The position numbers and the translations under genes were made by a program. From assembly GCA_027019845.1 (NCBI GenBank), contig JALUWE010000067.1:1-18040 (forward strand): a stretch of DNA of 18,040 nucleotides, in the 5' to 3' direction. Origin of the DNA: Anaerolineales bacterium. GTDB taxonomy: Bacteria; Chloroflexota; Anaerolineae; Anaerolineales; JABWBV01. Below are positions 1 through 7,074 of the stretch, piece by piece. Below the pieces are notes generated by a model that was given only the letters and a program-made list of their open reading frames with translations, did no database searches and was not told where the DNA came from. Numbering within the stretch: position 1 is the stretch's first letter; the number at the start of each line of letters is the position of its first letter.

Positions 1-591
1 TACAGAGGCCGGCTGCCCAATGGGGGCCGCCTCCGTCTGCGCTTTTTCTCGCAGGAGTTTGGTAATCAGGTGCTCCATCATCAGATGTACGTCTTCCACA
101 TGTTCGATCAGGTTGCTGGGCACGTGAAGATCAATGTCTACCAGTTTGCTCAGCTGCCCGCCATCGAAGCCGGTAAAGCCAATGGTAATGGCCGGCACCT
201 GGTTGGCAAAGCGGATCGCCTCGACCACATTGGGCGAATTTCCGCTGGTGGAAATCCCGATCACGACGTCGCGGGGCTTGACGAAACTGGCCAGTTGCAG
301 CAGAAAGACGTTCTCATACCCGTCGTCATTGGCATAGGCCGAAAAAATCGCCATGTTGTCGGCCAGTCCGATCACCCGAAAGTCAGGCCAGCCGGGATGG
401 CGGGTGTTTTTGGCCAGATCACACACAAAATGGGAGGCGGTAGATGCGCTGCCGCCGTTGCCCATGATGAAAATCGTCCGATTGTCCATGCGGGCCTGGT
501 GGAGGATCGCGATCACCTCGGCGATGAGATCGTGGGGCAGTTGGTCGAGGGTGTTCTGAAGATCGGAGATGTAGTGCTGGATGGGGTTCAT
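1..591 (-). CDS. gmhA: Sedoheptulose-7-phosphate isomerase (SIS domain), 3' end beyond the window
   Basis: Cytoplasmic isomerase that converts sedoheptulose 7-phosphate to D-glycero-D-manno-heptose 7-phosphate, the first step of nucleotide-heptose synthesis. The frame is open from ATG at 591 to the left edge without a stop (197 codons visible; the family is about 190-200 residues, so little is missing). A single SIS domain is visible: GNGGSA at residues 44-49 for phosphosugar binding, and STSGNSPN at 114-121, the classic SIS loop. The N-terminal helix (MNPIQHYISDLQ) is typical of GmhA. It starts 10 bases after the hddA stop, so the two are probably co-transcribed. The kinase neighbour makes GmhA more likely than another SIS isomerase. 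The remaining pathway genes (bisphosphatase, GDP-heptose nucleotidyltransferase) would be expected beyond the left edge; this is inference. Confidence 0.9.
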   Translation of the reverse strand, partial: MNPIQHYISDLQNTLDQLPHDLIAEVIAILHQARMDNRTIFIMGNGGSASTASHFVCDLAKNTRHPGWPDFRVIGLADNMAIFSAYANDDGYENVFLLQLASFVKPRDVVIGISTSGNSPNVVEAIRFANQVPAITIGFTGFDGGQLSKLVDIDLHVPSNLIEHVEDVHLMMEHLITKLLREKAQTEAAPIGQPASV

Positions 592-601
592 TGGTTTGGT
601 C

Positions 602-1579
602 TCACCGCGAGTAATTGAAGATCACTTTTGTGCCGTCGGCCTCCAGGCGAAAGGGTAGCTCTTGGAGGTTGGGTAACGCGGCGCGCAGGTTCTCCTGTTT
701 GCCGCGCGGGCAATAGAACAAGATGAACCCGCCACCACCCGCGCCGGTGATTTTTCCGCCCAGCGCGCCGGCGGCTCTGCCTGCCTGGTAGAGTTGATCG
801 ATATAGCCGTTGCTGATACCGCTGGCTAAGCGTTTCTTGAGTTGCCAGTTCTCATGCAAAATTTCACCGATGGCATCCAGGTTTCCGGCCAACAGTTCAG
901 CGCGGGCGGTGTAGGCTAATTTCGTCATGGCGCGCAACACAGCAACACGGTCTTTGATGTTTCGTTTTTGCTCCGTCAAAACGGAAGCCGACCGGCGGGT
1001 TGTGCCGGTATAGAAGAGCAGCAAGTTTTCCTCGAGTTGGCGTTTGAGATCGGGGGACAGATCGACTTTTTGCACGCAAATTTCGCCGCTGGTTTTGAAT
1101 TCCATAAAACGCAACCCGCCGTAGGCGGCGATATATTGATCCTGAACCCCCATCGGTTTCCCCAATCGTTCGATTTCGATCTCGCAGGCCTGGCGGGCCA
1201 GCCGCTCTTCCGAAACATTCTCCCCTAAAAAAGTGTACATGGCGTGCAGCGCACCCACCGTTACTGTGCTGGAGGAACCCAGGCCGGACCCCTGGGATGG
1301 GATGTCTCCCATGGTGGTGATCTCAACACCGCGCTCAATTCCGGTGATACAAAATGCCTCGCGGATAAGTTCATGTTGGATTTCCGCAACGCTATCCACC
1401 ATTTCTGTCTGGGTGTAGCCTACGCGCAGTTTGTCGTCGAAGCGCTTCTTGATGGTTACGAAAATGTACTTGTCGATAGCCGTACTGAGGACGCACCCCC
1501 CCTCTTCCAAATAATACGACGGGAAATCGGAACCGCCACCAAAAAAGCTGACACGTAGAGGCGTTTGGATGATGATCAT
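602..1579 (-). CDS. hddA: D-glycero-alpha-D-manno-heptose-7-phosphate kinase (GHMP family)
   Basis: A 325-residue GHMP-superfamily kinase, the usual length for HddA. It phosphorylates C1 of heptose 7-phosphate to give the 1,7-bisphosphate in the GDP-D-glycero-alpha-D-manno-heptose route. Motif 1 near the N terminus is PLRVSFFGGGSDFPSYY (residues 7-23), close to the HddA/fucokinase-like signature. The ATP-binding motif 2, GSGLGSSS, is at 97-104, a QDQY substrate-loop segment at about 146-149, and the C-terminal motif 3, TGAGGGG, at 278-284. The start at 1579 is the only ATG giving the full motif 1; no strong ribosome binding site is seen. The gmhA start follows its stop by 10 bases. Related GHMP sugar kinases (fucokinase, galactokinase) are the alternative, but GmhA next door argues for the heptose kinase. 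Confidence 0.9.
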   Translation of the reverse strand: MIIIQTPLRVSFFGGGSDFPSYYLEEGGCVLSTAIDKYIFVTIKKRFDDKLRVGYTQTEMVDSVAEIQHELIREAFCITGIERGVEITTMGDIPSQGSGLGSSSTVTVGALHAMYTFLGENVSEERLARQACEIEIERLGKPMGVQDQYIAAYGGLRFMEFKTSGEICVQKVDLSPDLKRQLEENLLLFYTGTTRRSASVLTEQKRNIKDRVAVLRAMTKLAYTARAELLAGNLDAIGEILHENWQLKKRLASGISNGYIDQLYQAGRAAGALGGKITGAGGGGFILFYCPRGKQENLRAALPNLQELPFRLEADGTKVIFNYSR

Positions 1580-1640
1580 GATGTTGAAGGGTTTCCTGGT
1601 CCCTGGCAGTACTGACGCACTTCAGGCCTGCTGTTTCTTA

Positions 1641-1738
1641 TGTCATTCTGAGCGGCCAGCTGGCCCATGTGTCATTCTGACAGAGCTTATGCAGGTGCTC
1701 GTAATGACACCAAACCCGTCCTTGAGTTCACCAACTGC
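1641..1738. repeat. Intergenic repeat element with direct repeats, palindrome and hairpin
   Basis: The 11-mer TGTCATTCTGA occurs twice, at 1641-1651 and 1670-1680. Between the copies is a perfect 12-bp palindrome, GGCCAGCTGGCC, at 1654-1665. The second copy opens a hairpin with perfect 8-bp arms, GTGTCATT at 1669-1676 and AATGACAC at 1703-1710. The segment 1669-1738 is clearly related to 4318-4388 in the same orientation: both share GAGCTTAYGCAGGTG, CGTAA and AGTTCACCA...CTGCGC. It fills most of the 169-base gap between the glycosyltransferase stop and the hddA start. A dispersed non-coding repeat is the likeliest reading. It may also act on the transcript between the two genes, which is inference. 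Confidence 0.7.
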
Positions 1739-1748
1739 GCAAGTCCTG

Positions 1749-3242
1749 TCAATAGGCCCCGGTACCTTTTATTACGACCGGAATGGTCTGAAAGAGAATT
1801 TGCAAATCCAGCCAGATGCTCCAATTGCGAATATAGTACATATCCAGGTTGACGCGTTCCTGGTAGCTCAGATCAGAGCGCCCGCTCACCTGCCAAAGCC
1901 CCGAGAGACCCGGTTTTACGGTAAGCAGGTTCATGTTCCACTTGTGGTATTTGTCTATCTCTTCGGGAGAGATGATGCGAGGGCCTACCAGGGACATCTC
2001 CCCGCGCAAAACGTTGAAGAGCTGCGGTAATTCATCCAGGCTGGTCTTGCGCAGGAAGCGCCCCACACGAGTTATGCGGGGATCGTTCTTCAGTTTGTGG
2101 TTTTCGGCCAGTTCCTTCTGTAACTCAGGGTATTGTGCCAATATTTCATCGCCATTCACGTACATGGTGCGAAACTTGAAGGCATCGAATTCCTCTCCAT
2201 TGACTCCCATGACACGCCGGCGGTAAATGGCCGGGCCTGGAGAATCCAGTTTGATGGCCACTACCAGCAACAAGAACAAGGGGGAGAGCAGCACCATGGC
2301 AGGAATGATGACACAGTAATCCAGAAGGGCTTTGAGGAAAGATTCAACGCCTGTCAATCTCACCGGGTTGACGGAAACCATCGGCACATAGGCAATTTCT
2401 TGTACTACCAGCCCGGTAGTAAGCGTTTCATACAGCCCCGAAGAGAGGCGAACGTTGATGCTATCATCCAATCCATAGCGCTGGAAAATTTCCAGCAGTT
2501 TATCGCGGGTCGAAATTGCACTGCTTGCCAGGATCAATTCATCCACTTCATAAGCCTGGATAACCTGGTCTATTTGTTCGAGATTCCCCAGCACCTTTAA
2601 GTTCTGGAAAACGGTCTTCCCTACAGCCACCTTTTTGTCAATGAACCCCCGAACACGTAGTCCGGCATGTCTTTGTTGCAAAAATTGGTTGGCCAGGGAT
2701 AGGCCCTCGTTGTTCGCCCCAACGATTACAGCATTGGAGACAAAATAGCCGTGTTTGCGCAACTGGAAGACCACGCGGCGAATAATGAAACGTCCCAGCG
2801 AGGTGAACAAAAACACAAAAGCCCAGGACATGAACAGCCACCCGCGCGCCAGGCGAAAATTCGGCTCTGTGAAGCTGGCTGCAATGATCAAAAACATCCC
2901 AAACATTGTGGAGTTAAATAGCATCGAATACTCTTGCATCCCCGTGAGGAGCTTTTTCCGATCGTATAAGCCCTCCACGGCAAAAACAAGCAACCATAAA
3001 GGCATCAAGATCATGATGACCTTCTGATAAAAACCAACCGACGAGTATCCATCTAAGTTGAAAATGGGCAATGACATCTCGAAACGAATGAAATATGCCA
3101 GCCGAAACGCGATGGACAACATCAACAAGTCGCTAAGAATCAGAATTATCGTGAAGATGCGCCACTGTACGTCCCGGGACAAACTTGGGCTTTTGCGCAA
3201 ATATTTCGTTGGGGTGTGTGACTTTACTAAGGAGTGTTTCAT
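1749..3242 (-). CDS. Polyprenyl-phosphate hexose-1-phosphate transferase (WcaJ/RfbP type)
   Basis: A 497-residue initiating glycosyltransferase, the usual length for the polyisoprenyl-phosphate hexose-1-phosphate transferase family. It moves a sugar-1-phosphate from a nucleotide sugar to undecaprenyl phosphate at the inner membrane. The N-terminal half has about four membrane helices (roughly 28-52, 72-90, 106-124, 134-152), then a Rossmann-like CoA-binding_3 domain with VIVGANNEG at 173-181. A membrane re-entrant helix lies at about 308-331. The C-terminal Bac_transf catalytic domain has KLDSPGPAIYRR, FKFRTM, the catalytic DE pair in SLDELPQL (401-408), SLVGPR and KPGLSGLWQVSGR. It ends in GTGAY, as many relatives do. 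A GAGG site lies 9 bases before the ATG. The sugar donor (glucose, galactose or other) cannot be read from sequence. It lies upstream of hddA-gmhA on the same strand. Confidence 0.95.
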   Translation of the reverse strand: MKHSLVKSHTPTKYLRKSPSLSRDVQWRIFTIILILSDLLMLSIAFRLAYFIRFEMSLPIFNLDGYSSVGFYQKVIMILMPLWLLVFAVEGLYDRKKLLTGMQEYSMLFNSTMFGMFLIIAASFTEPNFRLARGWLFMSWAFVFLFTSLGRFIIRRVVFQLRKHGYFVSNAVIVGANNEGLSLANQFLQQRHAGLRVRGFIDKKVAVGKTVFQNLKVLGNLEQIDQVIQAYEVDELILASSAISTRDKLLEIFQRYGLDDSINVRLSSGLYETLTTGLVVQEIAYVPMVSVNPVRLTGVESFLKALLDYCVIIPAMVLLSPLFLLLVVAIKLDSPGPAIYRRRVMGVNGEEFDAFKFRTMYVNGDEILAQYPELQKELAENHKLKNDPRITRVGRFLRKTSLDELPQLFNVLRGEMSLVGPRIISPEEIDKYHKWNMNLLTVKPGLSGLWQVSGRSDLSYQERVNLDMYYIRNWSIWLDLQILFQTIPVVIKGTGAY

Positions 3243-4133
3243 AAGTTATTGCCTCGTTGTATACATGATGTGAGATGTCTCCACTGACAGCCCCGGTTGG
3301 CGATTGCCTCTCCGTTGTACAGGCACGCTCCGCCCTTCCGACATACGCGGATTTGTGGGCAGCTATTTTCAACTAACTCAAACATGGAACAACTCCCCCT
3401 TCCTTTCACATGTTTTGTTAGAAGTTGTTCAGTCTACAGGAAACGAGGAGGATAATTCCCTGTGGTACTGCATCAAAAAATTTGGCCGAGGGCCAGATCA
3501 AATACACAACCTCAAAGCTGGAAAAACTTTTTATTATATGGATGCAACACTCTCAGCAGATCGAAATCCTGAACACTACAAGACTTCGGAACTCTCCGAG
3601 AGGAGGTGGAAGTTAGCATCACCTGGATCTGCATGCGTTTCCTGCTGCCCCATGCGTTTGACAAAGCCTCGAAGTCCACAATTTCGATCTCCTCACATTC
3701 CGCCGACAGGCTCGAGGAAACACAGCAATGATCGTCTTGAAAATTTTGATGGGTACAAAGACAGCACGTAGAAAAAAAGCAACTTTATTTCCAACAGCGA
3801 TTCACACAGGCACAGTTTTTACATCGTTCTGATACTTACACGATCTGATGCCTGGCAACAAATCACTTCCTCAGCGAAACATATGCCTGGCAGGGTTGTG
3901 ATCGCGATGGAGCATACGGATTTATGGAGTTGAATTTGAAGTCTGCCCCCCCCGTAGATACCGGTTCCATAAACTCGGATCAACACAATCTTAAAAGTGC
4001 CGTTTTACTATTAGCATTATACGTTCGATGATTCCCAAGCGAGATAGGTAATTCCTACTAAATCGGAGAGTCGAGTTGTCCTACAATGTCAATGACTCTT
4101 GCACTTTGCCCGCCTGGAAAGCTAAATGCTGGC
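3243..4133. other. Gene-poor intergenic stretch
   Basis: No credible gene is seen on either strand. The longest open frame (3304-3771, plus) has an unstructured composition, no recognisable motif and no ribosome binding site. The minus strand is broken by stops, apart from a short protein-like run at roughly 3640-3720 that could be a decayed gene or chance. The stretch looks more AT-rich than the flanking genes and carries a C8 run at 3946-3953. It contains the presumed leader and promoter of the sugar-1-phosphate transferase gene, but I could not find a convincing -35/-10 pair. Confidence 0.5.
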
Positions 4134-4310
4134 GTCCTTCTGAGGAATAGCGAAGAATCTCGGCGCTGGTGGGGGGAATGGAGACGGGGGACGGGGGACC
4201 GGGGACGGTTGTTCGGGGCGTGGTTATTGGGGTCGGGGCGACCGGCCGGTCGCCCTGACGGTCGTTGTGTTCCGGATTCTTCGGTCGCCGTACTTCCTCA
4301 GAGAATGACA
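4134..4310. repeat. Inverted-repeat (MITE-like) element with G-rich interior and central palindrome
   Basis: The left arm at 4134-4162 and the reverse complement of 4275-4310 match imperfectly: both read GTC-TTCT, GAGGAA, TA, CGAAGAATC, then GG. Inside is a perfect 20-bp palindrome at 4236-4255 centred on CCGGCCGG, and between it and the left arm a run-rich tract of Gs (4171-4238). The arms resemble the GTCATTCTGAG...CGAAGAATC repeat seen between genes in many bacteria; this is from general knowledge, not a search. The element has no coding capacity, so it would have been mobilised, if at all, by a transposase elsewhere. Confidence 0.6.
4171..4238 (+). other. G-run tract with G-quadruplex potential
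   Basis: Seven runs of four or more G lie within 68 bases: 4171-4176, 4186-4190, 4193-4197, 4201-4204, 4215-4218, 4229-4232 and 4235-4238. The core resembles short tandem GGGGGAC units. Loops between successive runs are 2 to 10 bases, which meets common quadruplex rules on the plus strand. No function is proven. Confidence 0.55.
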
Positions 4311-4317
4311 GGAGAGG

Positions 4318-4388
4318 GTGTCATTCCGACCGAGCTTACGCAGGTGTTCGTAAGGCACAAACCAGCACCTGATGAGTTCACCACTGCG
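4318..4388. repeat. Second copy of the intergenic repeat found at 1669-1738
   Basis: Same orientation as 1669-1738 and similar over about 70 bases, including GTGTCATTC, GAGCTTACGCAGGTG, TTCGTAA and the closing AGTTCACCACTGCGC. An internal inverted repeat, CTTACG (4335-4340) and CGTAAG, repeats the hairpin of the first copy. It abuts the MITE-like element to its left and lies 85 bases beyond the stop of the minus-strand membrane-protein gene, so both copies sit just past the 3' end of a minus-strand gene. Confidence 0.65.
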
Positions 4389-4472
4389 CGGGTAAGTGAC
4401 ACATGTTAACGAACTCGCCCCACCATCACTTACTCCATGACACTACCTCCGCAGGAATACGCATTTTGTTTC

Positions 4473-5234
4473 TTATCCCGAATTGACGTGCCGATACACC
4501 CGCTTTCCAAAGCGCGAAAGCATAACGCCCCCAAAACTAATCAAACCTACCCCTAACGACAAAATCCAGCCGATGCAAGGGATGAAACCCAAAAAGAACC
4601 CAATGCTGAACGTCACGAAGGTGAGCACCAGCGTACCCACGCCCGCTGCCAGGGGAGGCGACCACTCCCGCTGAAAGGTGCGCGCCAGGCGAGTGCCTAC
4701 CTCAAGCCCCAACGAAATCCAACCAAAAATTCCTGCCGCACACACCAGCACAAAACCCACAAAACTGATCGGGCTGAGCAAAATGGTAATTGCCAGCAAA
4801 AAAAGCACGGGAGCCACGACAATGAACGTCATCAGCCCCACCAACCCGGACAACGTTGGCTGCGACACAATCGTCCGGCTGACGTTGCGGGCCGCTTCAT
4901 CCCAGAACATGACCACCAACACTGCCAGCGCGGAGAAAGAAAACAACACAAACAGCGACCATAAAACATCCCCCAGGAGAGCCGCCACTCGCCCCTCCCC
5001 GGTCGGACGGGTGGGCATTGCAGGGGAGGGGGCCTCTTCACCCAAGACCTGTGCGTCCTCTTCCTGGGTAAGCGAGCCGCCCACCACGCTCTCATCCATG
5101 AACGCTCTGGCAAAGACGCTGCCAGGGAGCGCAAAAAAGGCCACCGTCAAGGCCAGCAGGAAAACCAATTTCGCCAGGAATCGCACAAAACGGGCATTGC
5201 TGCCCGTTTTGTCTTCGGTGAAAGTCATGCCCAT
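4473..5234 (-). CDS. Multi-pass membrane protein of a sigma/anti-sigma operon, function unknown
   Basis: I do not recognise the family. With ATG at 5234 it has 253 residues. That start has AGGGG 8 bases upstream and overlaps the anti-sigma stop; the next ATG at 5228 forms an ATGA overlap and is the alternative. The open frame continues upstream to 5531, but that part lies over the anti-sigma gene. Residues 19-41 form a signal-like hydrophobic segment ending in VFA. Residues 43-80 are acidic and proline-rich (GEEAPSPAMPTRP), probably outside the membrane. Then come about five helices: 84-108, 130-156, 158-180, 195-220 and 221-240. The tail is basic (RFGKRVYRH). The layout recalls the membrane part of bactofilin-associated proteins, but no bactofilin domain is present. 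Being last in the sigma operon suggests a cell-envelope role; this is inference. Confidence 0.75.
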   Translation of the reverse strand: MGMTFTEDKTGSNARFVRFLAKLVFLLALTVAFFALPGSVFARAFMDESVVGGSLTQEEDAQVLGEEAPSPAMPTRPTGEGRVAALLGDVLWSLFVLFSFSALAVLVVMFWDEAARNVSRTIVSQPTLSGLVGLMTFIVVAPVLFLLAITILLSPISFVGFVLVCAAGIFGWISLGLEVGTRLARTFQREWSPPLAAGVGTLVLTFVTFSIGFFLGFIPCIGWILSLGVGLISFGGVMLSRFGKRVYRHVNSG

Positions 5235-5770
5235 TGATGATACCCCTGGTAATAGGCCAGTTTTCGTAAAGTTTTCAGCCAGAGGATAGCCGCACCGCCT
5301 ATCAGGGCGAACACGCCCATCCAGAGTGGGAAAGGCACTGCCGGGGGCAGGGTCTGCAATAAATCGATGAAAATCCCTTGCGCAAATTGGAGGAAAAGCA
5401 GCCAATCGATCACTTGTTCTATCCAACCGGAAACCAAACCCATCAGCGAGTGCCATTGGCGGAGCAGAAAGGAGAAAAACAAAACGAACGCGAAACCCGC
5501 CGCGCTGGCGCTGAGGATAAAGAAAGCCCACGACAGCCGCCGGTCCTGAATTCGTTGGTGGGTTTCCAATCGTTGCTGAAAACGGTCCAAAAAACCGGGA
5601 GCGGGCGCAGCCGTCTCAACATCTTGGAGCAGGTGCTGAACCTGTGCCCAGCCTCGCTCTAATCGAGAGCAACGGCCACAATTTCGGATGTGTGCCTGCA
5701 AAGCATTTTCGGCTCGCAAGGACAAAGGTTGATCAGAGAGCATCCAGGTCTCAAAGCGATTGTGCTTCAT
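5225..5770 (-). CDS. Zinc-finger (ZAS) anti-sigma factor, membrane-anchored
   Basis: A 181-residue protein directly after the ECF sigma gene. Residues 27-34 give H-x3-C-x2-C (HIRNCGRC), the core of the zinc-binding anti-sigma (ZAS) fold that holds ECF sigma factors inactive in the cytoplasm. Hydrophobic segments at about 81-103, 122-142 and 148-166 place it in the membrane. One to three spans are possible, since the middle one is amphipathic. I chose ATG at 5770, which overlaps the sigma gene by 20 bases. An upstream ATG at 5821 would add 17 basic residues containing CxxC, but lies deep inside the sigma gene. No strong ribosome binding site is seen, so translation is probably coupled to the sigma gene. 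The partner is almost certainly the adjacent sigma factor. Confidence 0.85.
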   Translation of the reverse strand: MKHNRFETWMLSDQPLSLRAENALQAHIRNCGRCSRLERGWAQVQHLLQDVETAAPAPGFLDRFQQRLETHQRIQDRRLSWAFFILSASAAGFAFVLFFSFLLRQWHSLMGLVSGWIEQVIDWLLFLQFAQGIFIDLLQTLPPAVPFPLWMGVFALIGGAAILWLKTLRKLAYYQGYHQWA

Positions 5771-6365
5771 AAGGCATTCTTTGCACCGGTAAGGGTTGGG
5801 GTTCTTGCGCCGCCCAGGCACGAGCCAATGCTCGCCTGGCCCTGTGCAAGCGGCTTTTGACCGCGCTGTTTGTCAGGGAAAGCACCTCGGCAATTTCATC
5901 GTAAGAGTAATCGTACCAGTATCGTAGAATCACGGCTGCTCTATCCTTCTCGTTCAGGGTCGCCAGCAACCGGCGCACTTGATCCCGGCGTTCGTCCATC
6001 ACCAGTCTGGTTTCTGGCCCCGGCCCCTTTTCGGAAACGTCAAGATACGGCATGGCGTCGAAAGAAAGGGTCAACAAGCGGCGTTTCCGTAGTTGATCGA
6101 TGCAGTAATGGGTAGCGATGGACAGTATCCAGGTGGAAAATTTCCGTTTTTGGTCGTAGCGGTCGAGGGCTTTGTAGGCCCGCAAAAAACTCTCCTGGGC
6201 TGCATCTTCCGCGTCACCGGGGTTGCCTAACATACGGTAACACAAGTTGTATACCGCGTTTTGATATTTTTCTACCAGATAGGCAAACGCGTTTTTGTCA
6301 CCTTGTCTGACTCTCACAACCCATTCTAATTCATCCTCATGGGTTGCTTGGGGGGTTGCAAACAC
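5751..6365 (-). CDS. ECF-subfamily RNA polymerase sigma factor
   Basis: A 204-residue sigma-70 family factor of the extracytoplasmic-function group, close to SigW/RpoE types. Region 2 (about 28-97) has the core-binding segment NAVYNLCYRMLGN, the DAEDAAQESFLRAY signature and the -10-reading part FSTWILSIATHYCIDQLRKRR. Region 4 (about 127-180) has LLATLNEKDRAAVILRYW followed by the helix-turn-helix YDEIAEVLSLTNSAVKSRLHRAR that reads the -35 element. There is no region 3, as expected. The start is GTG at 6365, supported by AGGAGAG six bases upstream. It leads an overlapping three-gene unit with its anti-sigma factor and a membrane protein. I found no obvious ECF autoregulatory promoter (GGAAC-type) in the 143 bases shared with the divergent adenosyltransferase gene. 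Confidence 0.95.
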   Translation of the reverse strand: MFATPQATHEDELEWVVRVRQGDKNAFAYLVEKYQNAVYNLCYRMLGNPGDAEDAAQESFLRAYKALDRYDQKRKFSTWILSIATHYCIDQLRKRRLLTLSFDAMPYLDVSEKGPGPETRLVMDERRDQVRRLLATLNEKDRAAVILRYWYDYSYDEIAEVLSLTNSAVKSRLHRARRALARAWAAQEPQPLPVQRMPYEAQSL

Positions 6366-6419
6366 AGCTTACTCTCCTGTACGCATCGAAAAGGTAAAGG
6401 TTGCGCAGGGCGGTTTGGT

Positions 6420-6448
6420 TTGACCAGCTTTCCCTGCAAGGATATAAT
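6420..6448 (+). promoter_or_regulatory. Housekeeping sigma-70 promoter for the adenosyltransferase gene
   Basis: TTGACC at 6420-6425 and TATAAT at 6443-6448 are separated by exactly 17 bases: one mismatch in the -35 and a perfect -10. Transcription would begin near 6455, giving a leader of about 55 bases, too short for a cobalamin riboswitch. Confidence 0.75.
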
Positions 6449-6508
6449 CTCGAAGCGCATTGTAGGAAAATCTGCTCGCACATTCCCCCAAATAAAAAGG
6501 GTTACCAG

Positions 6509-7072
6509 ATGCCCCGATTGACGAAACTATACACCCGCAAAGGGGATGATGGCACCACCGCCCTGGGCGGGGGCAAGCGCGTTCCCAAAGATGATCTACG
6601 CGTACAGGCTTATGGCACAGTCGATGAATTGAACGCGGTGATCGGGATGGCGCTGGCGCATGGATTATGCCAACGCCTGGCCCAGGAACTTGCCAGCATT
6701 CAAAACGAGCTTTTTCACCTGGGTTCGGATTTGTCTTTTCCCGAAGCGGAGAAGGAAAAATTTCGCCCCCCCCGGATCGAAGCCCGCCACGTGGAAAAAC
6801 TGGAAAGGTTGATCGACGAATTCAATCAAATCACCGGCCCATTGAAGAATTTCATTTTGCCGGGCGGATCACCAGGCGCGGCGCACCTGCACCTGGCGCG
6901 CACAGTGTGCAGGCGAGCCGAGCGGGAAGTATGCGCCCTCTCGCGGCAGGAAGCGGTGGGCGCGCACGTGATCCCCTACCTCAACCGGCTTTCGGACGCG
7001 CTCTTTTCAATGGCGCGCTACGAAAATCACCAACTGGGAGTTGCCGAGCCGTTGTGGGACCCTGAGAAGTAA
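6509..7072 (+). CDS. pduO: Cob(I)alamin adenosyltransferase, PduO type
   Basis: A 187-residue ATP:corrinoid adenosyltransferase of the PduO/MMAB family. It transfers the adenosyl group of ATP to Co(I) corrinoid to make adenosylcobalamin. The N-terminal ATP-binding segment is YTRKGDDGTTAL (8-19), followed by YGTVDELNA (35-43), FILPGG (115-120), the conserved RTVCRRAERE (131-140) and YLNRLSDALFSMARY (157-171). The order and length are full family features. ATG 6509 has AAAAGG eight bases upstream; the frame opens at 6401, but those residues are not family-like. The gene stands alone, divergent from the sigma operon, and serves B12-dependent enzymes encoded elsewhere. A C8 run at 6766-6773 lies inside the gene but the frame is intact. 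Confidence 0.95.
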   Translation: MPRLTKLYTRKGDDGTTALGGGKRVPKDDLRVQAYGTVDELNAVIGMALAHGLCQRLAQELASIQNELFHLGSDLSFPEAEKEKFRPPRIEARHVEKLERLIDEFNQITGPLKNFILPGGSPGAAHLHLARTVCRRAEREVCALSRQEAVGAHVIPYLNRLSDALFSMARYENHQLGVAEPLWDPEK

Positions 7073-7074
7073 GT

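Noticed and set aside
3304..3771. 155-residue plus-strand open frame in the gene-poor stretch
   Set aside because: No motif, no ribosome binding site, odd composition in its second half; likely chance.
4086..4409. 107-residue plus-strand open frame
   Set aside because: It runs through the inverted repeat, G-run tract, palindrome and shared repeat; the open frame is a by-product of repeats.
5235..5531. N-terminal extension of the membrane-protein gene to 5531
   Set aside because: It lies in another frame over the anti-sigma gene, is Arg/Pro-rich and not membrane-like; the start at 5234 has a ribosome binding site.
6381..6508. Cobalamin riboswitch before the adenosyltransferase
   Set aside because: The strong promoter leaves a leader of only about 55 bases and no B12-box sequence is seen.
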